Shown: piece by piece, positions 1 to 9,101 of the stretch
How the letters are laid out: each line of letters begins with the position of its first letter
How positions within the stretch are numbered: position 1 is the first letter of the stretch
From: Microvirga sp. VF16
Lineage (GTDB): Bacteria > Pseudomonadota > Alphaproteobacteria > Rhizobiales > Beijerinckiaceae
Length of the DNA: 64,000 bases
NCBI RefSeq assembly: GCF_016864375.1
Contig: NZ_CP069355.1
Coordinates: 1,302,001-1,366,000 of the forward strand
Reading direction: 5' to 3'
The notes under the pieces: model-generated
What the model saw: the letters and a program-made list of their open reading frames with translations, nothing else
Told to the model about the DNA's origin: nothing
The model's database searches: none
Translations under genes and position numbers: made by a program

Positions 1-2
1 GT

Positions 3-1031
3 CATGGTCGGTCTCAGGTCGTGGATGCTCCCATCACGATCGATGATCTGGCCGCTGACCTTCGTGGGCTTCTGGACGGCCTCGAAATCGCGAGCGCCCA
101 TGTGGTTGGGCTGTCACTGGGCGGCATGACAGCTCAGATGCTGGCAAGCCGCTATCCGGATCGCGTGGCCGGCCTGACCCTGATGGCCACCGCCGCCTAC
201 ATGCCGAGCCAGCAATCGTGGGACGAGCGGGCCTCCCTAGTGCGGGCTCAAGGGACAGGCGTGATCGTCGAGGCCACAATGGGCCGCTGGTTCACACCGG
301 ATTACCCTGCGCAAGCGCCGGAGCGGGTTTCTCCCGGGCGCGAAGCCTTCATCAGTATCGACCCGGCGGGTTACGCAGTCTGCTGCAACGCCATCGGACG
401 CATGGATCTCAGATCCATCATTGGTCAGATCCAAGCCCCGACGCTCGTGATTGCAGGAGCCGATGATCCCGCTACGCCTGTGGCCATGGCGGAGGAAATT
501 CGCTCCACAATCCCCAATGCCGAGATGATTGTCCTTCCTCGCGCTGCCCACCTGCTGGCGGTCGAACAGGCCGGAAAGGTGGGTGCCTATCTGGTCTCGT
601 TCCTGGACCGCCATCGTCAGCTTGGCAGCGATTCCGCACCCGGCGCAGTGCCGTTCGACGTCGGGGTTCTGAACCGCAAGAGTGTGCTGGGCGAGGAGCA
701 CGTGGAGCGATCATTAGCGAGGGCCGGAGCCTTTGCCCAGCCCTGGCAGGACTTCATCACCCGAACCGCCTGGGGCGAGGTATGGGGCGACCCGCGCCTG
801 CCTTGGAAGACCCGCTCTCTGGTGACGCTGGCCATGATGGTGGCCCTGCACCGGGAGGAGGAGTTCAAGCTGCATGTCAGGCCCGCGCTGAAGAATGGAG
901 TGACGGTGGGCGAGCTGCAGGCGCTTCTGCTGCAGAGCGCGATCTACGCCGGGGTTCCGGCCGCAAACGCGGCATTCCGCTGGGTCAGAGATGTGCTTGG
1001 CGAGGAACTGGATAAAGACAGATCGAGCTAA
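3..1031 (+). CDS. pcaL: 3-oxoadipate enol-lactonase / 4-carboxymuconolactone decarboxylase fusion (5' end outside window)
   Basis: Two-domain enzyme of the protocatechuate branch of the beta-ketoadipate pathway: carboxymuconolactone decarboxylase makes the enol-lactone and the hydrolase opens it to 3-oxoadipate. The N-terminal part is an alpha/beta hydrolase with nucleophile elbow GLSLGG, an acidic residue in AGADDPATP and the catalytic His in LPRAAHLLAV. After a linker (FDVGVLNRKSVLG), about 115 residues form a PcaC domain (RTAWGEVWGDPRLPWKTRS, HVRPALKNG). Coding clearly continues upstream of the first GTG (residues HGRSQVVDAP read in frame from base 3), so the start lies before the window. 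pcaIJ follow by 14 bp, supporting the assignment. The D-C fusion order is as known for pcaL-type genes. Confidence 0.9.
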   Translation, partial: HGRSQVVDAPITIDDLAADLRGLLDGLEIASAHVVGLSLGGMTAQMLASRYPDRVAGLTLMATAAYMPSQQSWDERASLVRAQGTGVIVEATMGRWFTPDYPAQAPERVSPGREAFISIDPAGYAVCCNAIGRMDLRSIIGQIQAPTLVIAGADDPATPVAMAEEIRSTIPNAEMIVLPRAAHLLAVEQAGKVGAYLVSFLDRHRQLGSDSAPGAVPFDVGVLNRKSVLGEEHVERSLARAGAFAQPWQDFITRTAWGEVWGDPRLPWKTRSLVTLAMMVALHREEEFKLHVRPALKNGVTVGELQALLLQSAIYAGVPAANAAFRWVRDVLGEELDKDRSS

Positions 1032-1045
1032 GGTAAGGCAGTGCA

Positions 1046-1780
1046 ATGAATAAGGTTTACAGCGATGCGCGGGCAGCGCTGGCCGGCGCGGTCAAGGATG
1101 GCATGGCCATCATGGCCGGCGGTTTCGGCCTGTGCGGCATTCCGGAGACGCTGATCGAGGCGATCCGTGATTCGGGGGCGAAGGACCTGACCTTCATCTC
1201 CAACAATGCCGGCGTCGACGGCATCGGCCTCGGCCGTCTGCTGGAAACCCGCCAGATCCGCAAGATGATCAGTTCTTATGTGGGCGAGAACAAACTGTTT
1301 GCCCAGCAATATCTCTCCGGCGAGCTGGAGCTGGAATTCAACCCGCAAGGCACGCTGGCCGAGCGCATCCGCGCTGGCGGTGCCGGCATCCCGGCCTTCT
1401 ACACCAAGACCGGCGTCGGCACGCTGATTGCCGAGGGCAAGGAGGTCCGTGTGTTCAATGGCGAGCCATACGTCATGGAGACCGGCCTGTTCGCCGACAT
1501 CTCCATCGTGCACGCCTTCAAGGGCGACACCGAGGGCAACCTCGTCTACCGCAAGACCGCTCGCAACTTTAACCCGATGATGGCGACCGCCTCGCGGCTG
1601 ACCATCGCCGAGGTCGAGCATCTGGTCGAAGCCGGCACGATCGACCCGGATGGCATCCACACGCCGGGCATCTTCGTCAAACGCATGGTGCATGTGCCGA
1701 ACCCGGTCAAACACATCGAGCAACGCACGACCCGCAAGCGCGCTCAAGGAGCGCCTGCCGGAGCAGGGGAGGAAGTCTGA
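1046..1780 (+). CDS. pcaI: 3-oxoacid (3-oxoadipate) CoA-transferase subunit A
   Basis: Alpha subunit of a class I CoA transferase that moves CoA from succinyl-CoA to 3-oxoadipate, the penultimate pathway step. The 244-residue length and the glycine-rich CoA-binding segment GGFGLCGIPE near residue 26 are typical, as are SNNAGVDGIGLG and GTLAERIRAGGAGIPAFYT. ATG start 14 bp after the lactonase stop, preceded by AAGGTAAGG; the stop overlaps the subunit B start by one base (TGATG), indicating translational coupling. Acetoacetate-specific ScoA has the same fold; the upstream pca fusion favours 3-oxoadipate, but substrate choice is inference. Confidence 0.9.
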   Translation: MNKVYSDARAALAGAVKDGMAIMAGGFGLCGIPETLIEAIRDSGAKDLTFISNNAGVDGIGLGRLLETRQIRKMISSYVGENKLFAQQYLSGELELEFNPQGTLAERIRAGGAGIPAFYTKTGVGTLIAEGKEVRVFNGEPYVMETGLFADISIVHAFKGDTEGNLVYRKTARNFNPMMATASRLTIAEVEHLVEAGTIDPDGIHTPGIFVKRMVHVPNPVKHIEQRTTRKRAQGAPAGAGEEV

Positions 1781-2460
1781 TGGCCTGGACCCGTGACCAG
1801 ATGGCCGCCCGCGCGGCCAAGGAGCTGCGCGACGGCTTCTACGTCAATCTCGGCATCGGCATTCCGACGCTGGTGTCGAACTACATCCCGAAGGGCATGC
1901 GTGTGCAGCTGCAGTCGGAGAACGGCATGCTCGGCATGGGCCCATTTCCTTACGAGGGCGAGGAGGACGCGGACCTGATCAATGCCGGCAAGCAGACGAT
2001 CACCGAGCTGCCGACGACGAGCTATTTCTCCAGCTCCGATTCCTTCGGCATGATCCGCGGCGGCCATATCGACCTGTCGATCCTGGGCGCCATGCAGGTG
2101 GCCGCAAACGGCGATCTCGCCAACTGGATGATCCCCGGCAAGATGGTCAAGGGCATGGGCGGCGCCATGGACCTGGTGGCGGGCGTCAAGCGCGTCGTCG
2201 TGGTCATGGAGCATGTCGCCAAGGCCAAGGATGGCTCGGAGGATGCGAAGCTTCTCAAGGCCTGCAACCTGCCGCTCACCGGCACCGGGGTGGTGGATCT
2301 CGTGATCACCGATCTGGGCGTGTTTGCCATCGACAAGAAGGGCGGCTCCGGCATGACCCTGATCGAGCTCGCCGAGGGCGTCACCCTCGATGAGATCAAG
2401 GCCAAGACCCAGGCCGCGTTCAAGGTCACCCTGAACGGCGGCCGCTCCAACGCGGCTTGA
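1780..2460 (+). CDS. pcaJ: 3-oxoacid (3-oxoadipate) CoA-transferase subunit B
   Basis: Beta subunit of the same CoA transferase. The conserved motif SENGMLGMG carries the catalytic glutamate (about residue 47), which forms the glutamyl-CoA thioester intermediate. 226 residues is full length for the family. Other family segments seen are NLGIGIPTLVSNY, GGHIDLSILGAMQV and VVVMEHVAK. The start codon overlaps the pcaI stop. The gene closes the visible pca block; the next gene follows 11 bp later with its own ribosome-binding site. Confidence 0.92.
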   Translation: MAWTRDQMAARAAKELRDGFYVNLGIGIPTLVSNYIPKGMRVQLQSENGMLGMGPFPYEGEEDADLINAGKQTITELPTTSYFSSSDSFGMIRGGHIDLSILGAMQVAANGDLANWMIPGKMVKGMGGAMDLVAGVKRVVVVMEHVAKAKDGSEDAKLLKACNLPLTGTGVVDLVITDLGVFAIDKKGGSGMTLIELAEGVTLDEIKAKTQAAFKVTLNGGRSNAA

Positions 2461-2471
2461 AGGAGACTCCA

Positions 2472-2903
2472 ATGGCGCGGCGCAAATCGTTCTATCCAAT
2501 GTTCTCTTCCAGCCTCTCCGATGCCATGCTGCTTGACCCCAATCGGCTCGAGCAAGACATCCTCCTCGCTTACGTGCAGCTCGCCGCGATGCCAGACCAG
2601 GCCAGCGGCGCGCGAACGGCAACGGTGGCGAATTTCGGATCGGTCGAGGTGCGCCTGACAGAGCTGACCCAGCCGGAAGTCAATCCTCGTTGTATCCCAC
2701 CATTTTGGCTGGAGGTTTACTCCCACGCCACCGACACGGTACTCGATAGTTGCGGCTGCTTCGAGTTCGATGAGCCCGAATTGATCACTGCGGCCGACCT
2801 CATCTGCGACGCCAAACGGATCGCTGCGGCAATGCCCGAGGCGCATGCCTTGGCGGCCGCGACACCCCTCAGACCTCAAGGCAACGGCGGGATACGCCCT
2901 TGA
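2472..2903 (+). CDS. Hypothetical protein, about 143 residues
   Basis: Not recognised. Starts MARRKSFYPMFSSS, with ATG at 2472 chosen because AGGAGA lies 7 bases upstream; an in-frame ATG-less extension to 2457 would overlap pcaJ. The protein is acidic in the middle (DSCGCFEFDEPELITAADLICDAKR) and has no visible membrane segment or signal peptide. Its position 11 bp behind pcaJ on the same strand suggests co-transcription, but nothing links it functionally to aromatic degradation. Codon use resembles the neighbours, so it is probably a real gene. Confidence 0.55.
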   Translation: MARRKSFYPMFSSSLSDAMLLDPNRLEQDILLAYVQLAAMPDQASGARTATVANFGSVEVRLTELTQPEVNPRCIPPFWLEVYSHATDTVLDSCGCFEFDEPELITAADLICDAKRIAAAMPEAHALAAATPLRPQGNGGIRP

Positions 2904-3220
2904 GCCTGTTGGGCGGAAGTGTTTCTGGTCTTGTGAACGCAGGCCCTGGGCCTGCATCGGTCTCCCTGTCGGCGCCGCCGGCAGCGGAGGAGGTGGCCTC
3001 CGTCCCGGTCACCTTGTCTCCCTCTGGCAGGGAGATGTCCTCTGGGACGGTCCTCCCCACCTTGGGCTCGCTCGGCATCGCCGCAGCGAGCCCCTTTTCG
3101 GACGCAGAGGAGGAGCACGCCTCGCGAATACAAGCCCAGGCGCAGGTGGCTCCTGGCATGAGGGCGGTCACATGAGCGTCCTGGCCACACTCCCTCCGGA
3201 CCGGATCATTTCGCGGGGAC
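2904..3220 (+). other. Intergenic stretch with one weak open frame
   Basis: A TTG-initiated frame at 2900-3175 would encode a 91-residue Ser/Ala/Pro-rich peptide (SLLGGSVSGLVNAGPGPAS). It has no convincing ribosome-binding site and overlaps a long antisense open frame, so I do not call a gene. The segment leads into gene remnants and may itself be degraded. Confidence 0.25.
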
Positions 3221-3355
3221 TGCAGCGTGATCGCCGGCGTCGGCGCGCTCTCGGCCTTTTGGCACGACTCCACCAACATCTCCGATCCCCAACAGCGCAT
3301 GATCGCCAAGATGCTGACGCTCGCCGGGGTGGATGCCCCCCGCTCCAGGGCATAG
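3221..3355 (+). pseudogene. gltA: Citrate synthase C-terminal-half fragment
   Basis: Reads CSVIAGVGALSAFWHDSTNI then SDPQQRMIAKMLTLAG before TAG at 3353-3355. This matches the citrate synthase helix region usually written VGALSAFYHDSLDI..DP..R, followed by R-IAKMPT-AA. A few residues are missing between RMIA and KML, and both enzyme ends are absent, so it is a remnant. Family identity is from pattern memory over about 40 residues. Confidence 0.45.
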
Positions 3356-3364
3356 GATCTTGCC

Positions 3365-3598
3365 ATGTCACGATCCTCGCACCGTTCATGCCATTGCGCC
3401 AATCGCCTGCTGTCGGCGCTGCTCCCCGACGACTTCGCCATTCTTGAGCCACACCTTCAGCGGGTCGACCTGCAGCGGGGCATGGTGATCTATGAGGCCG
3501 GCGACCGCATGCCCTTCATCTACTTTCCGCACGACGCGATTGTCTCCCTCGTGATCGTTTTGGCCGACGGCAAAACCATCGAGATGGCGAAGCTCGGG
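3365..3598 (+). pseudogene. Truncated Crp/Fnr-type regulator (cyclic-nucleotide-binding domain only)
   Basis: Residues NRLLSALLPDDFAILEPHLQ, GMVIYEAGDRMPFIYFPHDA and IVSLVIVLADGKTIEMAKLG match the N-terminal effector-binding beta-roll of Crp/Fnr regulators common in Hyphomicrobiales (YFPHDxIVSLV). After about residue 78 the similarity stops abruptly and the frame continues as unrelated sequence to 3820. The dimerisation helix and C-terminal winged helix-turn-helix are missing, so the product could not bind DNA. Confidence 0.6.
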
Positions 3599-3886
3599 GG
3601 AACTCAGCGCTTCAAAGAGGTGCGGTTCCGAGATTGTCCTGTTTCGCGGTTTATTGCACGAACCATATGTGCTCCCTCCGATCCCAAATATGTTCCGCGA
3701 CACAGCGAGCGCGCTCGGGATCTGATCTCCCGTCGTGTGTCGGAGGCCGCTCACGAGGATCTCGCTGCCGATTGTTCCAAGAGTGGGGCGTCGAGGTCTC
3801 ATGAACCATGGTCAGGTTGACGCTGTAGAATACGAGCACCCGTCGCGGACCGTTCCAAGAGTTCGGAGCGGTCCATGGCCGCGTGA

Positions 3887-4435
3887 TCAGAACGTCGGCG
3901 GTGTACAGGCGCTGACAACCTCACACGCTACCGGGCCAACACAGCGGAAGCGATGCGGTCTCCAGCTCTCGAAGTAATAGGCATCCCCCGGCCCCAGAAT
4001 GCGCCGCTCCCCTTCGACCGTGACCTCGAGCCGACCGCTCAGGATGATGCCGCCCTCTTCGCCCTGATGCGTCAGAGGAACTTTGCCGGTGTCCGCGCCA
4101 GGTTCGTACCGCTCCTTCAGGATCTGAAGGGCGCGGCCGAACAGGTTGTTGCCGACCTGGCGGAAGGAGATCTTGCCCTTTCCGATCTCGACCAGTTCGT
4201 CGGAGCGATAAAAGGCCTGCTTCGGCTTCTCCGGTTCCAGGGCAAAGAATTCCGCCAGCCCAATGGGGATGCCATCCAGGATGCGTTTCAACGCACCGAC
4301 CGAGGGATTGGTCTGGTTCGACTCGATCAACGAGATTGTTGAATTGGTGATGCCTGCGCGCTTGGCAAGCTCGCGCTGGGACAGGTTGTGCAGCCCCCGA
4401 ACATAACGAAGCCGACTGCCTAGATCGAATTCCAT
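3887..4435 (-). CDS. XRE-family regulator with C-terminal cupin domain
   Basis: Transcription factor of the PuuR type: N-terminal helix-turn-helix (GSRLRYVRGLHNLSQRELAK then RAGITNSTISLIESNQTNPS) and a C-terminal cupin (THQGEEGGIILSGRLEV, LGPGDAYYFESWRPHRFRC). Such proteins usually sense small metabolites or polyamines through the cupin. Start: ATG at 4435 gives MEFDLGSRLR, like most homologues; an in-frame ATG at 4486 would add 17 residues and neither has a strong ribosome-binding site. It is divergent from the aminotransferase at 4589, so that gene is its likely target. No strong palindrome is obvious in the 150-bp interval. Confidence 0.85.
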   Translation of the reverse strand: MEFDLGSRLRYVRGLHNLSQRELAKRAGITNSTISLIESNQTNPSVGALKRILDGIPIGLAEFFALEPEKPKQAFYRSDELVEIGKGKISFRQVGNNLFGRALQILKERYEPGADTGKVPLTHQGEEGGIILSGRLEVTVEGERRILGPGDAYYFESWRPHRFRCVGPVACEVVSACTPPTF

Positions 4436-4588
4436 ATCAGCGCCGCAAATCATGTGTTTCGGTTGTTCGAAATAAGAAAAACACACCGCGGCTGGATTAG
4501 CAATATCAGTGACTTAGCGGAATGAAGAAAAGGACTTGTTGGCGTCTCCCGATCATGGACATGATCCGCCATCGAAAGGATCACGGTC

Positions 4589-5917
4589 ATGAACGCTCCT
4601 CAACGGCACAACAGCTTCCGGCTCGACAGTTACTGGATGCCCTTCACGGCAAACCGCCAGTTCAAGGCAGCACCCCGCCTGCTCGCAAGGGCGGAGGGGA
4701 TGTACTACACGAGCGATGACAACCGTCAGATCCTCGACGGCACGGCAGGCTTGTGGTGCGTCAACGCGGGTCATGGCCGTCGCGAAATTGCGGAAGCTGT
4801 CGGGCGCCAGCTCTCCACGATGGACTACGCCCCATCGTTCCAGATGGGACATCCGATCGCCTTCGAGTTCGCCGAGCGGCTGGCCGCCATCGCACCGGGT
4901 GGCCCGAGTGCCGGCCTCGACCGCGTGTTCTTTACCGGCTCCGGATCCGAATCCGTCGACACGGCTCTGAAGATCGCCATCGCTTATCAGCGCGCCATCG
5001 GCCAGGGCACCAGAACGCGTCTGATCGGGCGGGAGCGCGGCTATCATGGCGTGGGCTTCGGGGGTATCACTGTCGGTGGCATCCTCAACAACCGCCGTGT
5101 GTTCCCGCAGCTTCCGGGTGCGGACCATCTGCGGCATACCCATGATCCGGCTCGCAACGCCTTTGTGCAGGGGCAGCCCGAGCACGGCGGCGAACTCGCC
5201 GATGATCTCGAGCGCCTCGTCGCCCTCCATGGGGCTGAGACGATTGCGGCCGTGATCGTCGAACCCGTGGCAGGCTCTACCGGCGTTCTCATCCCGCCCA
5301 AAGGTTATCTGGAGCGCCTTCGCACGATCTGCGACCGCCATGGCATCCTGCTGATCTTCGACGAAGTCATTACAGGCTTCGGGCGTCTTGGTGCGCCGTT
5401 TGCGGCGGACTTCTTCGGCGTCGTTCCGGACCTCGTGACCACGGCCAAGGGTCTGACCAATGGTGCCATTCCCATGGGCGCCGTGTTCGCCAGCCGGAAG
5501 GTGCACGATGCGCTGATGCAGGGGCCGGAGAGTCAGATCGAGCTCTTCCACGGCTACACGTATTCAGGCCATCCGGCCGCCTGCGCGGCGGGACTGGCGA
5601 CCCTCTCCATTTACCAAGAGGAAGGACTGCTCACCCGGGCGTCCGAGATCGAAACCTACTGGCATGATGCCATCCACAGCCTCAAAGGCCTGCCGAACGT
5701 CATCGACATTCGCACCATCGGACTCATCGCGGGTATCGAGCTGGAAAGCCGTGCCGGATCTCCAGGAAGCCGGGCCTACGATGTATTCGTCGACTGCTTT
5801 GAGCGAGGCCTGCTGATCCGGGTCACGGGCGACATCATTGCCCTGTCGCCACCCCTGATCATCGAGACGTCTCAGATCGACGCCATCATCGAGACCCTGT
5901 CGGGTGTCTTGCACTGA
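4589..5917 (+). CDS. Class III PLP-dependent aminotransferase (omega-amino acid:pyruvate type)
   Basis: Cytosolic fold-type I aminotransferase, 442 residues. The Schiff-base lysine is Lys287 in TTAKGLTNGAIPMG; the PLP-nitrogen Asp is in LIFDEVITGFGRLG. The N-terminus (LDSYWMPFTANRQFK) matches beta-alanine or omega-amino acid:pyruvate aminotransferases, which take a primary amine from beta-alanine, putrescine or similar donors. It is divergent from an XRE-cupin regulator and followed 60 bp later by a 2-hydroxyacid dehydrogenase, an arrangement consistent with inducible use of an amine whose keto product is reduced. The exact donor cannot be told. Confidence 0.88.
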   Translation: MNAPQRHNSFRLDSYWMPFTANRQFKAAPRLLARAEGMYYTSDDNRQILDGTAGLWCVNAGHGRREIAEAVGRQLSTMDYAPSFQMGHPIAFEFAERLAAIAPGGPSAGLDRVFFTGSGSESVDTALKIAIAYQRAIGQGTRTRLIGRERGYHGVGFGGITVGGILNNRRVFPQLPGADHLRHTHDPARNAFVQGQPEHGGELADDLERLVALHGAETIAAVIVEPVAGSTGVLIPPKGYLERLRTICDRHGILLIFDEVITGFGRLGAPFAADFFGVVPDLVTTAKGLTNGAIPMGAVFASRKVHDALMQGPESQIELFHGYTYSGHPAACAAGLATLSIYQEEGLLTRASEIETYWHDAIHSLKGLPNVIDIRTIGLIAGIELESRAGSPGSRAYDVFVDCFERGLLIRVTGDIIALSPPLIIETSQIDAIIETLSGVLH

Positions 5918-5977
5918 CTCACCCGCCTAGCCAGTTCAACCAGAATCAAACCTTTCAATCTCAACTAAAGGCTGATC

Positions 5978-6934
5978 ATGCGTCCGCTATCGATCATCGT
6001 TGCACCCGGTCCATGGGACCCGGAGCCTTGGCGCAAAGAGTTTCTGAAAGCGGCAGAAGGAAGGCCAGTGCATATCTGGCCGCACGATGGGTCAGAGATT
6101 GGCGATGATCCGTACGTGATCTGCTCATGGAAATCGGATCCAAAGGTCTTCGATCAATACTCTAGCCCCACGGCCGTATTCTCCTTGGGCGCTGGTGTTG
6201 ATCATCTTCATGTCCTTCGATCTCGACCGGACATCCCGATCGTGAGGGTCATTGATCCTGATCTCACGATGCGCATGGTTGAGTACGTAACCTTTGCAGT
6301 TCTCTACCTTCATCGGAAAATACCCCTTTATCAGGCCGAGCAAGCACGGCACGCCTGGCGACCACTGCATCAGTCTGCCGCGGCCCGGGTCCGGGTCGGC
6401 ATTATGGGTGTTGGCGTCCTCGGCGAAGCCTGCGGCAAGTTGCTGACACAACTCGGCTTCGAGGTTGCTGGATGGGCACGCTCCCGGCGCGACGGCTCTC
6501 CGTTCCCAATCTTTGCCGGACAGGACAGCTTGGATGCATTCCTTGAGCGCACTGAGATTCTGGTCAATTTGCTTCCCAACACTCCCGAAACTGCCGGACT
6601 GATCGGTCGCGCGAGTTTCCAGGGGCTGGATCGGGATGGGAGTCTTGGGGGTGCATTCTTCGTCAACGCGGGGCGCGGCGAGACGGTTGTCGAGAATGAG
6701 TTGGTCGACGCGCTGGCCAACGGAACTCTCACCGGGGCTGTACTCGATGTCTTCAGCGTTGAGCCTCTGCCTCGTGACAGCCCCTTATGGGCGATGGGCA
6801 ATGTCCTGGTGACCCCCCATGTTGCCGCCGATTCCGACCCTGAAGTCATTGTTGCGCAGATCCTTCGGGACGCGAAGCGCCTGGAGCGCGGCGAAGGACC
6901 ATTGAGCGTCGTCGATATGAGTCGTGGGTACTGA
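5978..6934 (+). CDS. ghrA: Glyoxylate/hydroxypyruvate reductase A-like D-2-hydroxyacid dehydrogenase
   Basis: NAD(P)-dependent 2-ketoacid reductase of the GhrA group (318 residues). The Rossmann dinucleotide site VGIMGVGVLGEACGKLL begins near residue 134. Conserved catalytic surroundings are LLPNTPETAGLIG, NAGRGETVVENELVDAL (Arg), DVFSVEPLPRDSPLW (Glu) and VTPHVAADS (His). The N-terminal half lacks the canonical substrate motifs of PGDH, as usual for GhrA. Downstream of the aminotransferase it may reduce glyoxylate, hydroxypyruvate or the aminotransferase product. Nothing else follows on this strand before 7.4 kb. Confidence 0.85.
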   Translation: MRPLSIIVAPGPWDPEPWRKEFLKAAEGRPVHIWPHDGSEIGDDPYVICSWKSDPKVFDQYSSPTAVFSLGAGVDHLHVLRSRPDIPIVRVIDPDLTMRMVEYVTFAVLYLHRKIPLYQAEQARHAWRPLHQSAAARVRVGIMGVGVLGEACGKLLTQLGFEVAGWARSRRDGSPFPIFAGQDSLDAFLERTEILVNLLPNTPETAGLIGRASFQGLDRDGSLGGAFFVNAGRGETVVENELVDALANGTLTGAVLDVFSVEPLPRDSPLWAMGNVLVTPHVAADSDPEVIVAQILRDAKRLERGEGPLSVVDMSRGY

Positions 6935-7435
6935 CGGAATGCTCTGACCACAGCACCTCTGGATTTCGGCCGCCTGGCACCCCTTGCGTCGAGGACCTAA
7001 GATCTGTCGGACCCATCGTGGGAGACCATCGCTGGTCGACTCGAGCAGGTTGCCATCCGCATCTACATCTGGAGCCGGCCTGGAGGGTTCAGGCGTGTCG
7101 CAAGCTGTGAGTTCTGATCAGGTTGTGCCGGCGAGGGCATGAGCTGGCGTTCGTCGGCCGAGACTACCATGCGGGCGCTGCTGATTGGACCAAATCACTC
7201 AGCGCGGGAGATCAGCCACTCGGGCATCCGATGAACTGAACGGGATTGCATTGCGGGCAACCATCGAGGCAGAAAATTCCATGGCGTGATCGCCCTGACG
7301 AAACCGACGGGCTGTTTGATTACCGGCATCCCCGGTCGTTGGACGGTCTAGAGCCATTTCCGGTTATTCCGAGTCAGAGAGATTCCGCTCTGAGGCCTGA
7401 TGTGGCCTGCTTGTCTCCAGGCATGGAGGCTCGGC
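6935..7435. other. 500-bp non-coding stretch before an IS630 remnant
   Basis: No convincing coding frame, RNA gene or terminator is seen. Short frames here are interrupted and lack family resemblance. The last 80 bp may be the left end of the decayed IS630 element that follows, but no inverted repeat partner was found. Confidence 0.4.
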
Positions 7436-7882
7436 ATGGCACGCGCTGACAGTCAGGATCTGCGGGACCGCGTGATCGAGACAGCCTTGGGCGGCGTCTC
7501 GGTGCGGCAGGCAGCCGCCCGCAATGGGGTTGGCATCTCAACGGCCGGTGCGCCGTGTCCGGTTCGGCGAGACCAAAGCGCGCCACCAGGGTCAACCGAA
7601 AGGTTCCAAGCTCGATGCGCATGCAGCCTTTCTCCTGGAGCTGATCGAGGAGACCTCGCCCATTAGCCTGCAAGAGATGCAGGCGAAGCTGCAGGAGGAA
7701 CGTGGCGTCTCAGCCGGCATCGGCACGCTGTGGCGCTTTTTCCACGCGCGTGCGATCACGCTCAAGAACAACCGCGCACGCCTGCGAGCGCGACCGGCCC
7801 GATGTCAGGGCAGCGCGGCAGGCTTGGTTTGACGGGCAGCTGGATTTCGACCCCACACGACTGGTGTTTTTCCGCCCAATCT
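7436..7882 (+). pseudogene. IS630-family transposase remnant (N-terminal half, frameshifted)
   Basis: ATG at 7436 opens ARADSQDLRDRVIETALGGV, the helix-turn-helix start of IS630/ISRj-type transposases. The frame is lost near 7535; a second frame resumes with RFGETKARHQGQPKGSKLDA and SPISLQEMQAKLQEERGVSA; a third carries ARQAWFDGQLDFDPTRLVF, which in complete elements leads into the first catalytic Asp. The element stops there: the DDE catalytic domain is missing. At least two frameshifts and a 3' truncation make it dead. Confidence 0.7.
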
Positions 7883-8024
7883 GAGGGTGGCATTGCTCGC
7901 TGGTCTTTCCTTGGTTGCGGCCAATCCCGCCCGCATCATTGACTATTCGCGTCCGGCGTGTCGTCTGATCTACCGAAGATACTTTGAGGCGTTCGCGGCC
8001 GCCGCTGTCTCGGTGCCTCTCCAT

Positions 8025-9101
8025 TCATTCCTGCGGATAAAGGCGAAGCGCCTCGACCGGAATGCGGATCCTCGCCCTGGCACCGAGATGCCCTTGGGGA
8101 CTTTCCATGCGAAGCCGCTGGCCGCCGAGCACGAAGGAATGCACGGTGCGAGCACCCTGATAGCTCGACATGTCCAACACCACGTCGAACGCATTATTCG
8201 CGTCCGCGCCGGCATCCTGCGTTGCCTCGATGCGTTCAGGGCGCACCGACACCATGACCTTCACTCCGGGGCGAAGACGGAAATCTGTCGCGGCATGGAG
8301 AAGCGTGTCGGAATCGATGCGTAGGACCGCTCGTCCAGAATCGCAGGCGACCACCTCCGCTAGAAAGGTGTTGCTGGCGCCGACAAAATCCGCGACGAAG
8401 GTACAGGACGGCGCCTCATAGATCTTCGACGGGGTATCGTATTGGACGATCCGCCCTCGATCCATCACGATGATTCGGTCACTGAGCGACAGCGCCTCGA
8501 TCTGGTCATGCGTCACGTAGATCGTCGTCACGCCCGTGCGCTGCTGGAGATCGCGCAGCCAGTCGCGCGCGCGGTCCCGCAGCTTGGCGTCGAGATTCGA
8601 CAGGGGCTCATCGAGCAGCAGAAGCTTCGGCCTGTAGACCAGCGTGCGGGCCAAGGCCACGCGCTGCTGCTGGCCGCCGGACAGTTCGCCCGGGTAGCGG
8701 CTGGCGTAGGAGGCCATGTCCACCAGCTCCAGCGCCTCCATCACGCGTTTTCTGGCCTCGGTGCCCCTTATGCGCCGGATCTCCAGTGTAAAGTCGAGAT
8801 TTTGCGCGACCGTCATGTGCGGCCAGAGCGCATAAGATTGGAACATTAGCCCAAGATTGCGGTACCGCGCATCGACGAAAATATCTCGATCGCCGTCATA
8901 GAAGGTCTCACCGCCGATAACGATGCGGCCGGAAGATGGACGGTCGAGTCCGGCCAGTGCATTTAGCGTCGTCGACTTGCCGCAGCCAGAAGGGCCGAGC
9001 AGCGTGAGGAACTCGCCCTCCCGGACCCGGAACGACACCTCCTTGAGAATTTCGATGTTGTCAATCCTACGACAGAGATGTTCGACCGCGACTTCAGCCA
9101 T
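8025..9101 (-). CDS. ABC transporter ATP-binding protein (iron/thiamine/2-aminoethylphosphonate-type importer)
   Basis: ATPase of a binding-protein-dependent importer, 358 residues. Walker A GPSGCGKSTT near residue 35, signature LSGGQQQRVALARTL, Walker B LLLLDEPLSNLD, and the H-loop in YVTHDQIEALSL. The C-terminal 120 residues form a TOBE-type regulatory domain (VSVRPERIEA) as in FbpC/PotA-like proteins. Start ATG at 9101 overlaps the end of the permease gene by 8 bp. It is the last gene of the operon regulator, binding protein, permease, ATPase. Substrate unknown; relatives move ferric iron, thiamine or phosphonates. Confidence 0.88.
   Translation of the reverse strand: MAEVAVEHLCRRIDNIEILKEVSFRVREGEFLTLLGPSGCGKSTTLNALAGLDRPSSGRIVIGGETFYDGDRDIFVDARYRNLGLMFQSYALWPHMTVAQNLDFTLEIRRIRGTEARKRVMEALELVDMASYASRYPGELSGGQQQRVALARTLVYRPKLLLLDEPLSNLDAKLRDRARDWLRDLQQRTGVTTIYVTHDQIEALSLSDRIIVMDRGRIVQYDTPSKIYEAPSCTFVADFVGASNTFLAEVVACDSGRAVLRIDSDTLLHAATDFRLRPGVKVMVSVRPERIEATQDAGADANNAFDVVLDMSSYQGARTVHSFVLGGQRLRMESPQGHLGARARIRIPVEALRLYPQE

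Noticed and set aside
2869..3441. 190-codon minus-strand frame opposite the citrate synthase and Crp remnants
   Set aside because: The plus strand shows family similarity in two places; the minus-strand translation is low-complexity without motifs.
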